From Russula earlei (Eukaryota > Basidiomycota > Agaricomycetes > Russulales > Russulaceae): DNA of 21,390 nt. The notes under the pieces were generated by a model. That model did no database searches, had not been told where the DNA came from, and saw only the letters and a program-made list of their open reading frames with translations. Positions 1 through 10,100 of the stretch are shown in pieces. How positions within the stretch are numbered: the first letter of the stretch is position 1; each line of letters begins with the position of its first letter. Location: assembly GCA_025769875.1 (NCBI GenBank), contig JAGFNK010000805.1, positions 1 through 21,390 of the forward strand, read 5' to 3'. The position numbers and the translations under genes were made by a program.

Positions 1-340
1 AAAACAACGGCAATGGCAACAACTTGGACGACACCAGCAGCACCACGTCGCGACGACACATATGACACGCCGCAACCACGCCACGCCCCCTCCTGCTTCG
101 CCACACCGCGCCCGCATTCCAGGACACAACGACACCAGCACCACTGCACACAACGACTCAGACGACACATTCGACATGATGCACACACCGCAAGCACGCC
201 CCCGCCCCATCCTGCCTTGCTGCAATGCCCACCCCCTTTGCGATGACGAGACCACGCGCGCGCAAGGTCCAAGACTTGCTCAAGACGCTTTGACCGAGGA
301 TGGTCAAATTTTCAAGCCCCCGGGAGGTGTAAGGTAGGCA
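1..340 (+). other. Low-complexity C/A-rich segment, possible 3' end of an upstream gene
   Basis: The segment is rich in CAC, GAC and GCC triplets and is open in one forward frame from the left edge to a stop at 335-337; the other forward frames are also open for long stretches, so the frame cannot be decided. The peptides are Asn/Gly/Thr/His/Pro-rich with no recognisable domain. It contains two imperfect tandem copies starting near 29 and 130. It could be the last exon of a gene lying outside the window, or non-coding DNA. No function is claimed. Confidence 0.25.
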
Positions 341-1077
341 ATCGGTTGGCTACGGAATCACGCGTGCCAAATGCCTTTCATGCAGTCTTGCCACATCTCG
401 TTTAGTCTCTTACTGATGTCACTACACATGTTTCCCTATTTCCTCTCTCCTCCCTCCTGTATATAAACTGTTTAGTTACTCTCTGGAATAGAAGAATCCC
501 ATACATGTCTCGTCCCATGTCTCTTTCGCCTCTTCTCCCCACTTCTCTTCCAGAATCTTGACAATTCCTTTTAGTATAAATACCTAGCATGAAAAATGCG
601 ATCTGTGTGTATTGTGTCCTCTCCTAATCTGACTGCCCGCGTCTCGAAAGCCCTCTTTGGATGGACCCTCGACCCATTTCCTCGGAGTTGCGCCTAGTGG
701 TTCTTGTTTCGACTCATCTAGGTCCCTGGTCAATGCTCACTTCCTTGGTCCAATTGTTTCACTCTTACTTACTCACCCGCGCGTCCCTGGACACACCACA
801 CCACATACTAATTTTGACATCTCCGACATTTCTATTTTTCATTCTCGGTACCCTCCATTTAGAAGCCAGTTTTCATTCCGGTTCCAATGGGCCATTTTTT
901 ATGATTTTTTGCATAGAATTCGGCGAGATACATCAAGTTCTTTCTACCAACCCTTTTCTTTTCGGAAATTTCCGGCGCGTCACGTTATCTGAAAACGACA
1001 ATAATTAAAATTAAATAAATTCAATTCGTCGTCGGTCGGTCGTGCGAGGTCAACAGGAGGGAGTGCCGAGTCTCGGA
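341..1077. other. Intergenic region upstream of the NBS1-like gene
   Basis: No supported gene. Bases 400-560 are strongly C/T-rich, with a TATA-like stretch (tgtatataaac) near 459. Bases 990-1030 are A/T-rich and are followed by a GTCGGTCGGTC direct repeat just before the start codon at 1078. Open frames of about 110 codons at 657-1008 have no recognisable similarity and look accidental. The region probably holds the promoter and 5' leader of the downstream gene. Confidence 0.5.
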
Positions 1078-4052
1078 ATGTGGATCGTCACTGGCCCATT
1101 CGATGGCGAAACACCAAACGATGTCGGATTTCAAAGTAACCCCTTCTTGTCCTACCGTATCTCGGTGAAACTCATCCGGGGATGCTTTGCAGAGTCCAAG
1201 CTTCTCAAGAGCGGAAAGTCGTACCTCATCGGCCGGAAATCAACTTGCGACCTTGTTGTCAATCACAAAAAGGTCTCTCATGATCACGGCCAATTCGTAG
1301 TCGGCGAATTCTCCCCTGATGATGTCGTGCGAGACCAACCGTTTCCTTATGTCGTGCTTGCACCGCTTAACCATGGTTACAGGCCAACATCGACTACACG
1401 CCAACATTACGGATCCTCAACTCCAAAAATAAAACGATGCGCATATGGCGTGAGGGGGTCTCCAATGGAGTAATCATAAATCCTGGCGCGACTGAAACGT
1501 TGAAACACAATGACCGAGTTGATATCGTCAGTGGCCTGCCCTTAACGTACGTACTCCGACACCCTCCATCATTCCTATCATTCAATCAATTGATCACCGC
1601 CCCGTAGCATACAATGGAACAGAATATGCTGCTTCGAAACCCCTGGAAAAGTGAGAACTAACATTCCTATGGACGGCTGCGTGTCCCTCGGTGTGCTGCA
1701 CAACCATCTCTTTTCTCGCGCACCCGCTCTTCTCACTTGTTCTTCTCAGGCATTCATGTCGTGCGGACACTACACCCCGACATCACGCATCACCTCGCCC
1801 ATTCCTACGCACTCACTCCCGCTCACATGACCTCCCTCCTCTCCGCCGCCCAGCTCGTCAAGCCCGAATGGCTCTCCGAGTTGCTCGCGCTCTCCACCCT
1901 TAACCCACGGGAGTCTGCGCGTGCGTTGGAACACACCTTCGCTCTGCCGCCCGAGGCCAAGTTCCGTCCTGCCTTCGACGCCGCCCTTCCTCCCACGCTC
2001 AAGACACTCAAAACCTGGGAGCCAAACGAAACCAGGCTCAACATGCTGAGGGGATACCGCTTTGTGTTCGCCGGCGAAAAAGGGCTGGAAATCCCTGCGG
2101 GGTATCGTGACCTCGTCAAGCGAGGCGGCGCGGAGTACGAAGCCTTCACAGTGTCCGTTGGTGTCGCCGTTCGCTGGCGAAAGGCCCTCGTCAGGGCGAA
2201 AAATATAACCGAGGAGAAGGACGTGAAGGTGGTGCTCGTAGCGGATGGGGACGCGATGGAGATGGCCGTCGGTGCGGATGAATGGGCGGATATGGTCTCC
2301 GTTGCCAAGAGGTGCACGGAGAGCACTTTGTTTTGACGCGAGCTGATGATCGTATCCATAGCTTGGAGTTGGAGTTCATCCAACCTGAGAACATTTTGCG
2401 GGCTGTCGCGTCTGTCGACACATTCTTCATGGACTCGGTTCTCCCCCCTGACTCGCAGGCCCAAGGCACGATAATACCTTGCCACTGTACTCGCTCCTAC
2501 TGAAACGATCTGATAGGTTCGCTGGAAACGCCTCTCCCTGATATGGTGCCCAACACATTCTCTGAAGAGCCTTCCGTTGCACCTCCTATGCACAGTCCCC
2601 GCTCTTCCAGAACTACAAGACTCTTGCCCACAGCATCTGAACGACCCCCACCAGCGGTCGCCCCTCTATCTGAGCCATCCGTTGCCGAGCCAGAGATTGT
2701 TGAAGTGTCAATACCTCGCCGAGTACGGGTTTCTCCTTTCCTCGCCTTCCCTTCTCGTGCTCACTCATCGCCAGCTACCACCGAGGCGGGCGACGGGGAA
2801 AACTCGCGCGGGTCCATCCACAGGACCTACTGATGATGCAATCATTGTTGATGCATCACCAACTCCTGGTCCTCCTGCACCTGCAGAGGGTGATGCCGCC
2901 CCTGCATTTTCTCAGCTACCGACGGTGCGCAAATACCCATTTTTTCCCTCCCTAGGTGCAGGATTCTCATCCGATTGCGTTATTTGATTTCATCATAGCC
3001 CATCTCTCAAACGCGCAGACTACCCCCGCGCCGACGAGCAAATCAGGGGATCGATTCCTCTTCCGCTTTGATCTCGTCTTCCTCCAATGCTCAGGTTCCA
3101 CAGTCCCAGTTCTCCCAGCTGGACAAGTACAAAACCCTGTTTGATGCGACTAATCCCGATCGTGCGCCATCTGAGACACAGCATGGGACGGAGGCGTCGA
3201 TGCAAGGTATCCGAGCCGGCATGCTAGGTGTAGTTCCAGAAGAGCACGACAGTCAGCTTCCGGGCGGTGACTCGAGGGGAACAAAGCGCAGCAGGGGCGC
3301 TCGCAACGACAACGATGACGACGTGGACATGGCGGGCGGCGCCGGTACGGCTCCTGCGAGTGGGAACACTCATAGGGCAAAACGACGTGCCTTGGATGCA
3401 GCCGCCGTTCCACAGCCTACGCCCGCCACCGCTGCCATCGCTCAGGCACTCCAACCCAGATCAAACCAAGTACAGAGGCAAGGCGCAGGAACGGCGGCGG
3501 CGGCGAAACCCTCGTCAAAGCCGTCGGCGAACCACAAGCTCGACACGGACGAGAATTTCCTCAAGGCAGTCAACTCGACGAAGCGCGGCAAGAAGCTCGA
3601 AGACGACTTTGACCGCGAGTTCAACCAGCTACGGATCGCCAAGCCCAAAAACGTCGAGACGGCCGCTGCCGTTACGAGCGCCGCTGATGCCGCCGTCGCT
3701 CCTTGGGACGCCATCGACGACTTTGGCGATGTCGGGATTAGGGGGAACTTTATGGTCGTCGTGGAGATGGAGGTCCAACGAGGGGGCAGCGCCAGACCCG
3801 TGCCGCCTGCGCGCACCAACGATGCTCACCCGGAATGGGCTAGGCAGATCGAACTTTAAGAGATTCAAAACGGTTAGGATGCTCTATTTTTATTTTTATT
3901 TTCGACGGTGTGCTGATGGAATGACTTGGCACAGAAAAGCACCGCGGCTCTCGAGCGCAAGCCGACGGTCGAACTCGTTCTAAGCGAGGAGAACGACTAC
4001 GGCATCGGAAACGGTACCCTTTTCCGCGTCAAGGTCGACTCACCCTTTTAAC

Positions 4053-4093
<41 letters not shown>

Positions 4094-4894
4094 ATTTACA
4101 GCGTACTGGCGGTCGGCGGCATCAGGGTCGCAGAGTTACTCTGATGTCCACGACATCACAGCCGCCCACCCGCCACCTCTGCGCAGTAAGTCCAAGCCCG
4201 CCTCGAAGACTTCTCGAGCATCGGGGAGGTCTCGTGCCGGGCGAGCGCCCACTCCTGAGGACGAGGACGAGATGGAGTTAGACGTGCACGTACGGCCTCC
4301 CCAGTCCTCGCCCACGACAAGGAGCAAAGCGGGCGCGAAAAGCAAGCCAATCGCGGCGGCGAAGCCCGCGTCGAGAGCAACAAAAGCGACAACAGCAAGG
4401 GCGAAACCACGCAAAGGGTCGCCGGCGCGGATGAAAAAAGCGCCGGCTGCGGCGGCCACGCGCCGCACGACGAGGGGAAAGAAGCCCGCGCTGTTCCTGT
4501 CGGACGACGAGGCGAGGGCGAGGGCGAGGGCGAGGGCGAGGACGAGGGCGAGGACGAGCTGGGTGGCGGCGGTGGCGGCGAGCCTGCGATGGACGAGATG
4601 GACGAGATGGACGAGTCTGCGGCGGCGGTGGCCATGGAGCTCGGAGCGGGGGAGGAGGAGGTCTGGGGCACGGGCACGTCAGGGGTCGGCGGGCGCGAAT
4701 CGGGAGTGGACGAGGACGAGAGGGAAGAGGCTGGGATGACGTCCACACTACGCTCGACTGCCGGCACGCAGTCACGGCGGGAGGCAATGCGCGTCGCGAA
4801 GAGGCGGGCGGCGGCCCTGGTCGGCGCCGACGATGATTCAGACGACGCCGTGTTCAAGGGATTCGGTAGCAGGAAAAGAGGGAGGGTCAGATAA
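1078..4894 (+). CDS. NBS1: NBS1/nibrin-like subunit of the Mre11-Rad50-Nbs1 complex
   Basis: Eleven exons are inferred: 1078-1135, 1193-1326, 1383-1546, 1608-1690, 1750-2311, 2362-2465, 2517-2722, 2775-2924, 2999-3872, 3935-4013 and 4102-4894. This gives about 1068 residues once the two frame breaks below are allowed for. The start is set at MWIVTGPFDGE, the usual Nbs1 N-terminus. Domains in order: FHA (about 20-118; IGRK, VSHDHG, PTLRILN), tandem BRCT (about 147-370; HVVRTLHPDITH, VKPEWLSELL, IQPENILRAV), a long Ser/Pro/acidic linker, FDREFNQLRIAKP and NFMVVVEM, an NFKRFK motif matching the Mre11-binding NFKKF element, VELVLSEENDYG, and an acidic-basic tail ending DDDSDDAVFKGF then RKR. In this family the protein brings Mre11-Rad50 and the Tel1/ATM kinase to DNA breaks in the nucleus. 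The frame breaks at about 3842 and 4511 would, if real, remove the Mre11- and Tel1-binding ends. The gene is convergent with the DnaJ gene, 213 bases away. Confidence 0.9.
2466..2516 (+). other. Putative GC-AG intron in the NBS1-like gene
   Basis: Frame continuity between the BRCT2 exon (ending at ...DSQAQ) and the next Ser/Pro-rich exon (starting SLETPLPD) requires removal of the in-frame TGA at 2501. A 51-base intron with donor AAG|GCACGA and acceptor CTGATAG keeps phase 1 on both sides and matches the other intron lengths. The only GT donor giving the same frame (2487) would make a 30-base intron, which is shorter than usual. The GC-AG choice is inferred from frame and length, not from transcripts. 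Confidence 0.6.
4055..4092 (+). repeat. 38-base T homopolymer inside an NBS1 intron
   Basis: The last intron (4014-4101) contains an uninterrupted run of 38 T just before the acceptor GATTTACAG. It acts as an extreme polypyrimidine tract. The true length is uncertain because such runs are hard to sequence and copy. Confidence 0.95.
4511..4560 (+). repeat. GGCGAG hexanucleotide repeat coding for an acidic Glu-Gly/Asp tract
   Basis: Imperfect tandem copies of GGCGAG/GACGAG. In the downstream frame they encode alternating Glu-Gly and Glu-Asp followed by a Gly run and three MDE units. In the upstream frame they encode Ala-Arg repeats. The switch between these two frames lies at the left edge of this repeat. 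Confidence 0.85.
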
Positions 4895-5107
4895 ACAGTT
4901 CATTCTCCATGTGTCGTCGTTCCCTTCCCCTCTCGATGTCTGCTGCTTTTTTTGCATGCCATGCATGATCACGTCTTGGTCATTCTCCAAGAAAGAGGAG
5001 GGATTAAATACAAGTACGTGGTGATGCTAGGGGGGTTTAAGATACAAAGGTGCTACGGGAACGCTACAGGGAGACAAAGACGACGCCGGGACATGGGCAG
5101 ACTATGG
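4895..5107. other. Convergent 3' intergenic spacer
   Basis: The stop codons of the NBS1-like gene (+) and the DnaJ gene (-) face each other across 213 bases. There is no open frame of note. The two 3' untranslated regions must lie here and may overlap. Confidence 0.7.
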
Positions 5108-6858
5108 TTACCCCGGGATGGTGCGCGACTGCGCGCGCTGCCGACTGCTCTTCGTCTCGACCCTCACATACTCGCTGTCATCACGCGCCTCGTCCCGCTC
5201 ATTCCGCACCGCAGAGAACGTGTCTCCGAGGATCTGCAGCGCGGCAGCGCGCAGGACGGCCGTGTTGCGCGATATCGTGGGGTCGTTCAACACCCGGTCG
5301 CACGTCTCTCGGAGCACCGAGTCGATCTCCAGCTTCGTACCCTGTCACGACGTACACCGTGAGACCGATTGGACGGCTGGGCCGAACGAAGGGAGGTGAA
5401 CGAGCGTACCTTGAAGAGGGCGTGGAGGCCCTTTTCCGCGGCTTGCTCCTCAAGGCGCTTCTTCTCCTCGGCGCTGAGGTTACCAGATTGTTCGGCCTGT
5501 TGTATCTGGTCAAACACGGCCTTGAGCTCGATTGCCGACCGTAGAGTCGACACGCTGCAGAGCGTCAACGAGAGCACAAGGACGAAGCGGCGGGACGTAC
5601 GTCTCGGAGAACACGTGGTATTTGCCCTGCACGTTATGCAACCATCCACCAACGCCGAGGAAACTCTGGTTGGTTAGCGAGAAATTGCTTAGCCTTAGCG
5701 GTGTAAACGAATCCGATGGCATTCAAAAGCTCCACGCCGTACGATTCACCCTTCAACTCCCTTCAAGCACGAAAGGGACGGAGAAAGTCAGTGAATATGA
5801 TAGCAAGAGACGTTGGGAAGAGAAAAAAAAACCGCACTCTGCCTCGAGTGCGCATATTGTCCGCCACGAGTCAACAGTATCGGGGTCGTTCACGCTAGTC
5901 GCATTCTCAGTGAAAATGCCGAGCTTGTGACGCAGGTTGTCGACGAGCTTCAGCACGCGCTCCTCCCGAGCCGCCGCTTTCTGGACAACACAGTCCGGTC
6001 AACAAGCAAGAGCACCACGACCGCGGTGCAGGCGCACCTCCGCAGCCACTTTGCGCGCCTTTTCCTCTCTCCTTGCCTTCTCCTCTGGGCTGACGATTTC
6101 GCGACCTTTGGCATCGCGCGCGACGGGCGTCGTTCCGTCGCCCTCCACCTCCTCCGCCTCCTGAAGAGCGGTCTTCATGTCCCGCGCAAGGGAGAGTTGA
6201 CCTATGAGCGGCAAAAACCGTTCCCCGCCAAAGATTGCGCCAAAGACCTCCTCCGGGTCGATGAACCCACCCTCGGGAGCGCTCTCCTTGGGTCCAAACT
6301 CGTTGTATTTATGCCGGAGCTGCGGATCGGAGAGCGTCTGGTAGGCGATGGCAATCGATTTGAAGCGCTCTTCCGCGTTCGGGTCGTCGCGGTTCTTGTC
6401 GGGGTGATATTTGATCGCCAGACGGCCTGCCCGCGATCGCGACCGGAGGTTACAGTATGCCACGAATTAGAGGGATAAGATAATGACTCACGATAGGCCT
6501 TCTTGATATCGTCCGTGGTTGCATCAACCGGCACACCGAGCAGGTCATAATACCCGGTTTCCAATGGGCGTTCTTGTGTGCCAATCTTCCTCCCTTTGCG
6601 CGGCGGAGGAGTAGGTGCCTGCCCGTGTGACTTTGACGATGAGCCCGTGTCATATGGCATGCCTTTGGGAAGTTGATTCGGATAGAAAGAATGCGAGAAA
6701 GTCTTTCTACAGCTACAACAGCGCACGGTGAGCAGACTGGACGGTTTAGGCGCCGGGCTGGGCACGGGGAACTCGAGCTGGAAATGACAGGATGAGCATG
6801 TCGTTTGTATATGGGGATGCACTGGGCGCGATTCAATAGTTGGATATGTTGAGCTCAT
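5108..6858 (-). CDS. J-domain co-chaperone, Caj1/Djp1 type with DnaJ-X domain
   Basis: Six exons on the minus strand: 6858-6492, 6426-6038, 5980-5838, 5760-5601, 5554-5410 and 5341-5108. They give about 478 residues if one extra base near 5668-5675 is ignored. The N-terminus carries a short Cys cluster (C21xxC24 and CCSC at 47-50) that resembles a zinc ribbon. The J domain spans about 102-165 (YYDLLGVPVDA, HPD at 130-132, KYNEFGPK). An acidic/basic coiled-coil stretch follows (EEKARREEKARKVAAEKAA), then the DnaJ-X region (VLKLVDNLRHKL, LKGESYGVELLNAIG, FLGVGGWLHNVQGKYHVF, ALFKGTKLEIDSVLRETCD). J-domain proteins stimulate Hsp70 ATP hydrolysis through HPD; the yeast relatives Caj1 and Djp1 act in the cytosol, Djp1 in peroxisomal protein import. 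Which of these roles applies is not shown by the sequence. The gene is in tandem with CAD, whose stop lies 306 bases upstream. Confidence 0.92.
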
Positions 6859-7164
6859 GGTAGACGAAAGCGAAGGGAGAGCAACTGGATGGTCATCACT
6901 GCGAGCCCTCGCCTCGGCATTCCCCGACTGCGGGTGTCAGGCCCAGCATGCATCTGCATCCCACTGTCCGTGCTATGCTACTTCGCTCGCGGACGTCGCT
7001 CGCGGACGACAGCGGTACCACTAAACTTGACATGGACCTTGCGATCCATTCGGTTTGCTCAAACAAAAAAGAAATATATTCCATCCGCAGGTCCCCACTC
7101 CCTTTGATTGCAAGTCGTGCCTTACTGAAATACAGATTTGTAGAGGGGTGTGTTCATCCCCGAC
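6859..7164. other. Intergenic spacer between CAD stop and DnaJ start
   Basis: 306 bases with no supported gene. On the minus strand it must hold the CAD 3' untranslated region and the DnaJ promoter. I see a near-perfect GCTCGCGGACG direct repeat at about 6985-7007 but no clear TATA box. Confidence 0.5.
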
Positions 7165-10100
7165 TTAGCCGAGTACACTAACCAATAGCGCCATGCGGAT
7201 CTGGAAAATGAGGGAGGGAACCCAATCAGCCCTCTCATACAAAAAAAAAAAAAGGCAGGGAGACAGTCGAAATCATAGGGAAACCTACGTAAAGACCATA
7301 TCGCATCTGGCGGAAGTACACAGCGCGGCGCGAGTCAAAGTCGATTTCGGGGTCGATTTCTGCAGCGCACCATCAATCAAGTGCGACAAGGAGACTAAAA
7401 TGTACGCAGGACCAAAGCGCCTACCATTGACTCGAGGAAGGGGATGCATGACGATCATGTCCTCCTTTGCCCGCGAAAGGATGGCATGGTCCACGCGATA
7501 CACATCCTTCACCTGCTCCCATTCCTTTTCGTCCGCGAATCGCTCCTTCTGCATGCGGGTGACATAAAGCACGTCCGTCTCTCCAAGCACCTCTTCCAGG
7601 CTCTCGCATTCGTGAACATGCACGCCAGCTTTCCGGGCGGCAGAGACAACCTTTGCAGGCATGGAAAGGGAGGCGGGAGAGACAAAGTTGAGGCGAACCG
7701 AGTACAGGCAAAGCAGCGTCACCAGCGAGTGCACCGTCCGTCCGTTCTTCAAGTCGCCGAGCAGCGTGATCGAGCGCCCATTCACCGTTCCGAGCTCAGA
7801 GCGTATCGTGTACACATCCAGGAGCGCCTGAGTCGGATGCTCGCCTGTGCCGTCGCCCGCATTCAGGATAGGAACAGGCGAGTATCTCGCGGCCAGCTGT
7901 GCGCTTCCAACGTCAGGATGACGTAGCACGATGGCATCCCCGTAACACGCGAGAGTTCGGATCGTATCCTGCAGTGTCTCTCCTTTCTGGACGCTGCTCC
8001 GCTCTGCCGTGACAGGGACGACATCTCCACCACAGCGCTTCATCGCCGTCTCGAACGAGGCGCTTGTGCGCGTCGAGGGCTCATAGAAGAGCGTGCAAAG
8101 AACTTTCCCGTGGAGGATGTCGAGGGTACCGGAGCGCTCGACCTGCAAACGCATCTCGTGCGCGAGCGAGAATAGATCGTATATATCACGCTGCGTGAAT
8201 TGTTTGACCGAGAGGATGTGACGACGATGAAAGGCACGATGAGGAACAAAATGGGTCAGCGACGGCTGTAGAAGTGCTGGCCCAGTCCCAACCCCCATTG
8301 AGGTATCCGTCTGTATCTGACGAGCTGTCATAAAGGGTGCGGAGAGCTGGGCAACGGAGAGCCCCTGAACGGGAAGACCGGCCGCAGGTTTCTCGGTCGC
8401 ATGGCTGATGATCGCCGCAGAGACGTCCTTCCCGGACGGGGGCGCGACAAACGAGCCGTCCAGGAAGACCGTCTGGCCATGAAGAATGACTCGATGCACC
8501 GCACCCTTGATCGGCTTACCTGCGAGAGGTGACCAATAGTCGCCGCGTTTGGGAAATACGGACGACCGGCTGACGACTACTTCGACTTGTGTATGAGCCA
8601 GTTCTGGAAGTCCAAAGATGCGGATGGGGTTGTCGTGGAGGCGTTCGTGTATATCTTTCAAGGTGAGGCGCCCATCGGCGACGGCCGTGAGCAGCAGGGG
8701 AAGCGACTCTTCGACGCCGGACCACGGCGATCCCTTCTCTCCTTGTTCTACGCCGGCGTAGAACGGGGGTCCGTTGACCGAGAAAGCATCGACGACGTCC
8801 AAGTTCTGCCATATAAATTCCTGGTCACCCGCCGTTGGGAGAGCTTTCACACCAGTTCCGAATAGGTCCTTCGTGAAGAATAGAACGTACACGCTGACGT
8901 CGCACGTGACCTTGAGCCCCTTCGCCTTGCTCAACTTGATCAGCAAGAGGTCCTCTTTGTTTTGCACGTCGCTGATGTGAACGCTACGACTGTTGAGCGA
9001 AGCAGCCAGTAGAACAGATGCGAGATCGGCGCCCTTGGCATTGGTAACGATGGGTTTGTCCACAGGCCAGGAGGTAAAGTGTCCTGCCACGACTGAAACC
9101 TGCGTGACAACATTCCCATCAACGAAAGGGATGAAGAGTGACTTGACGTCCGCCTGCAGATCTTCCACCAGAATCATGGCATTGGTGGGCGATGCCGTGA
9201 CGCCGAACGCGTAATTCCCATACGCGGAGCTGTCGGAAATATTTGCGCGAGCTCGATCCAAACTTGCGCGATCGGATATCTCGTTGCCGTACCCTAGCGG
9301 GATGATGAGAGACGTTGTGAAGCCGGCGCTGAGCGCAGCCTTCGAAGCCTCCACAATGTCATTGCTACCGGGGACGGCCAGGTTCGGTACAAAGGCGGCG
9401 ATGTTGACCAGGCCGGGAAAGACGTGAGTGAGGTGCGACGTTTTGGCATCCACCGATGAAACGTTCAATGGCATCTTGCGCACCAGCGCCTCTACGAGCA
9501 GCTTCGCGACTTTGACATTCGTGATGAGCGGGACGGCAAAGTCGACGGCCATACGGCGGGTGCGATACCCCTTGCTGGCGTAGCTGGCTGGCCGGCGGTA
9601 GTGGTTCTTCGACGGCAAGTTGATATACATATCGATGAGGTTGTTTGCTAGATGCTGCGTCAAAGAATATTCCGATTTAAGCTCGCTGCCGTCATCCCCG
9701 AGCGTCTCCAAGTACTGAATACAAAAAGGTTTAGCCCATCTGTTAGACCTAGCGCTGGAGGAGACCAAAGGCCAACCTTGCAGGAAACGCCGTGCTCGCT
9801 GAGAAAGTCTGACGTCCCAGACGTCGCGAAAATGTTGTATCCAGCGGCCTGTAGCTTCTGCACAGAAGGAAGAAGCTCAACCTTCTCCTTGAATCCTCCG
9901 ATAGAAAAGAGGATGTTCTTCTCCGGCGGGACGATGCCTGTGGAGATGAGCGCCTTGAGGTACGCTTCGTACTTATCCTTGCCAAAGCATGCCACCTCCC
10001 CCGTGGACGCCATCTCAACACCGAGCACGGGATCGGCACCGGACAAGCGGCTGAAGCTGAACTGCGGCACCTTCACGCCAACGTAATCAGCGGGCAAGCC

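Noticed and set aside
657..1008. Two overlapping plus-strand open frames of about 110 codons before NBS1
   Set aside because: No motif, overlapping frames, and composition like a promoter or leader.
1823..2593. 256-codon minus-strand open frame opposite the BRCT exons
   Set aside because: The plus strand encodes recognisable BRCT blocks with well-placed introns; the minus frame has no domain.
3800..3843. 44-base GT-AG intron to explain the NBS1 frame break
   Set aside because: It would remove the conserved PEW and join the wrong phase, so NFKRFK would not be read.
4278..4857. Long minus-strand open frames opposite the NBS1 3' exon (Arg/Pro/Ser-rich)
   Set aside because: They are shadows of GC-rich repeats coding for the acidic and basic tail on the plus strand; no motifs.
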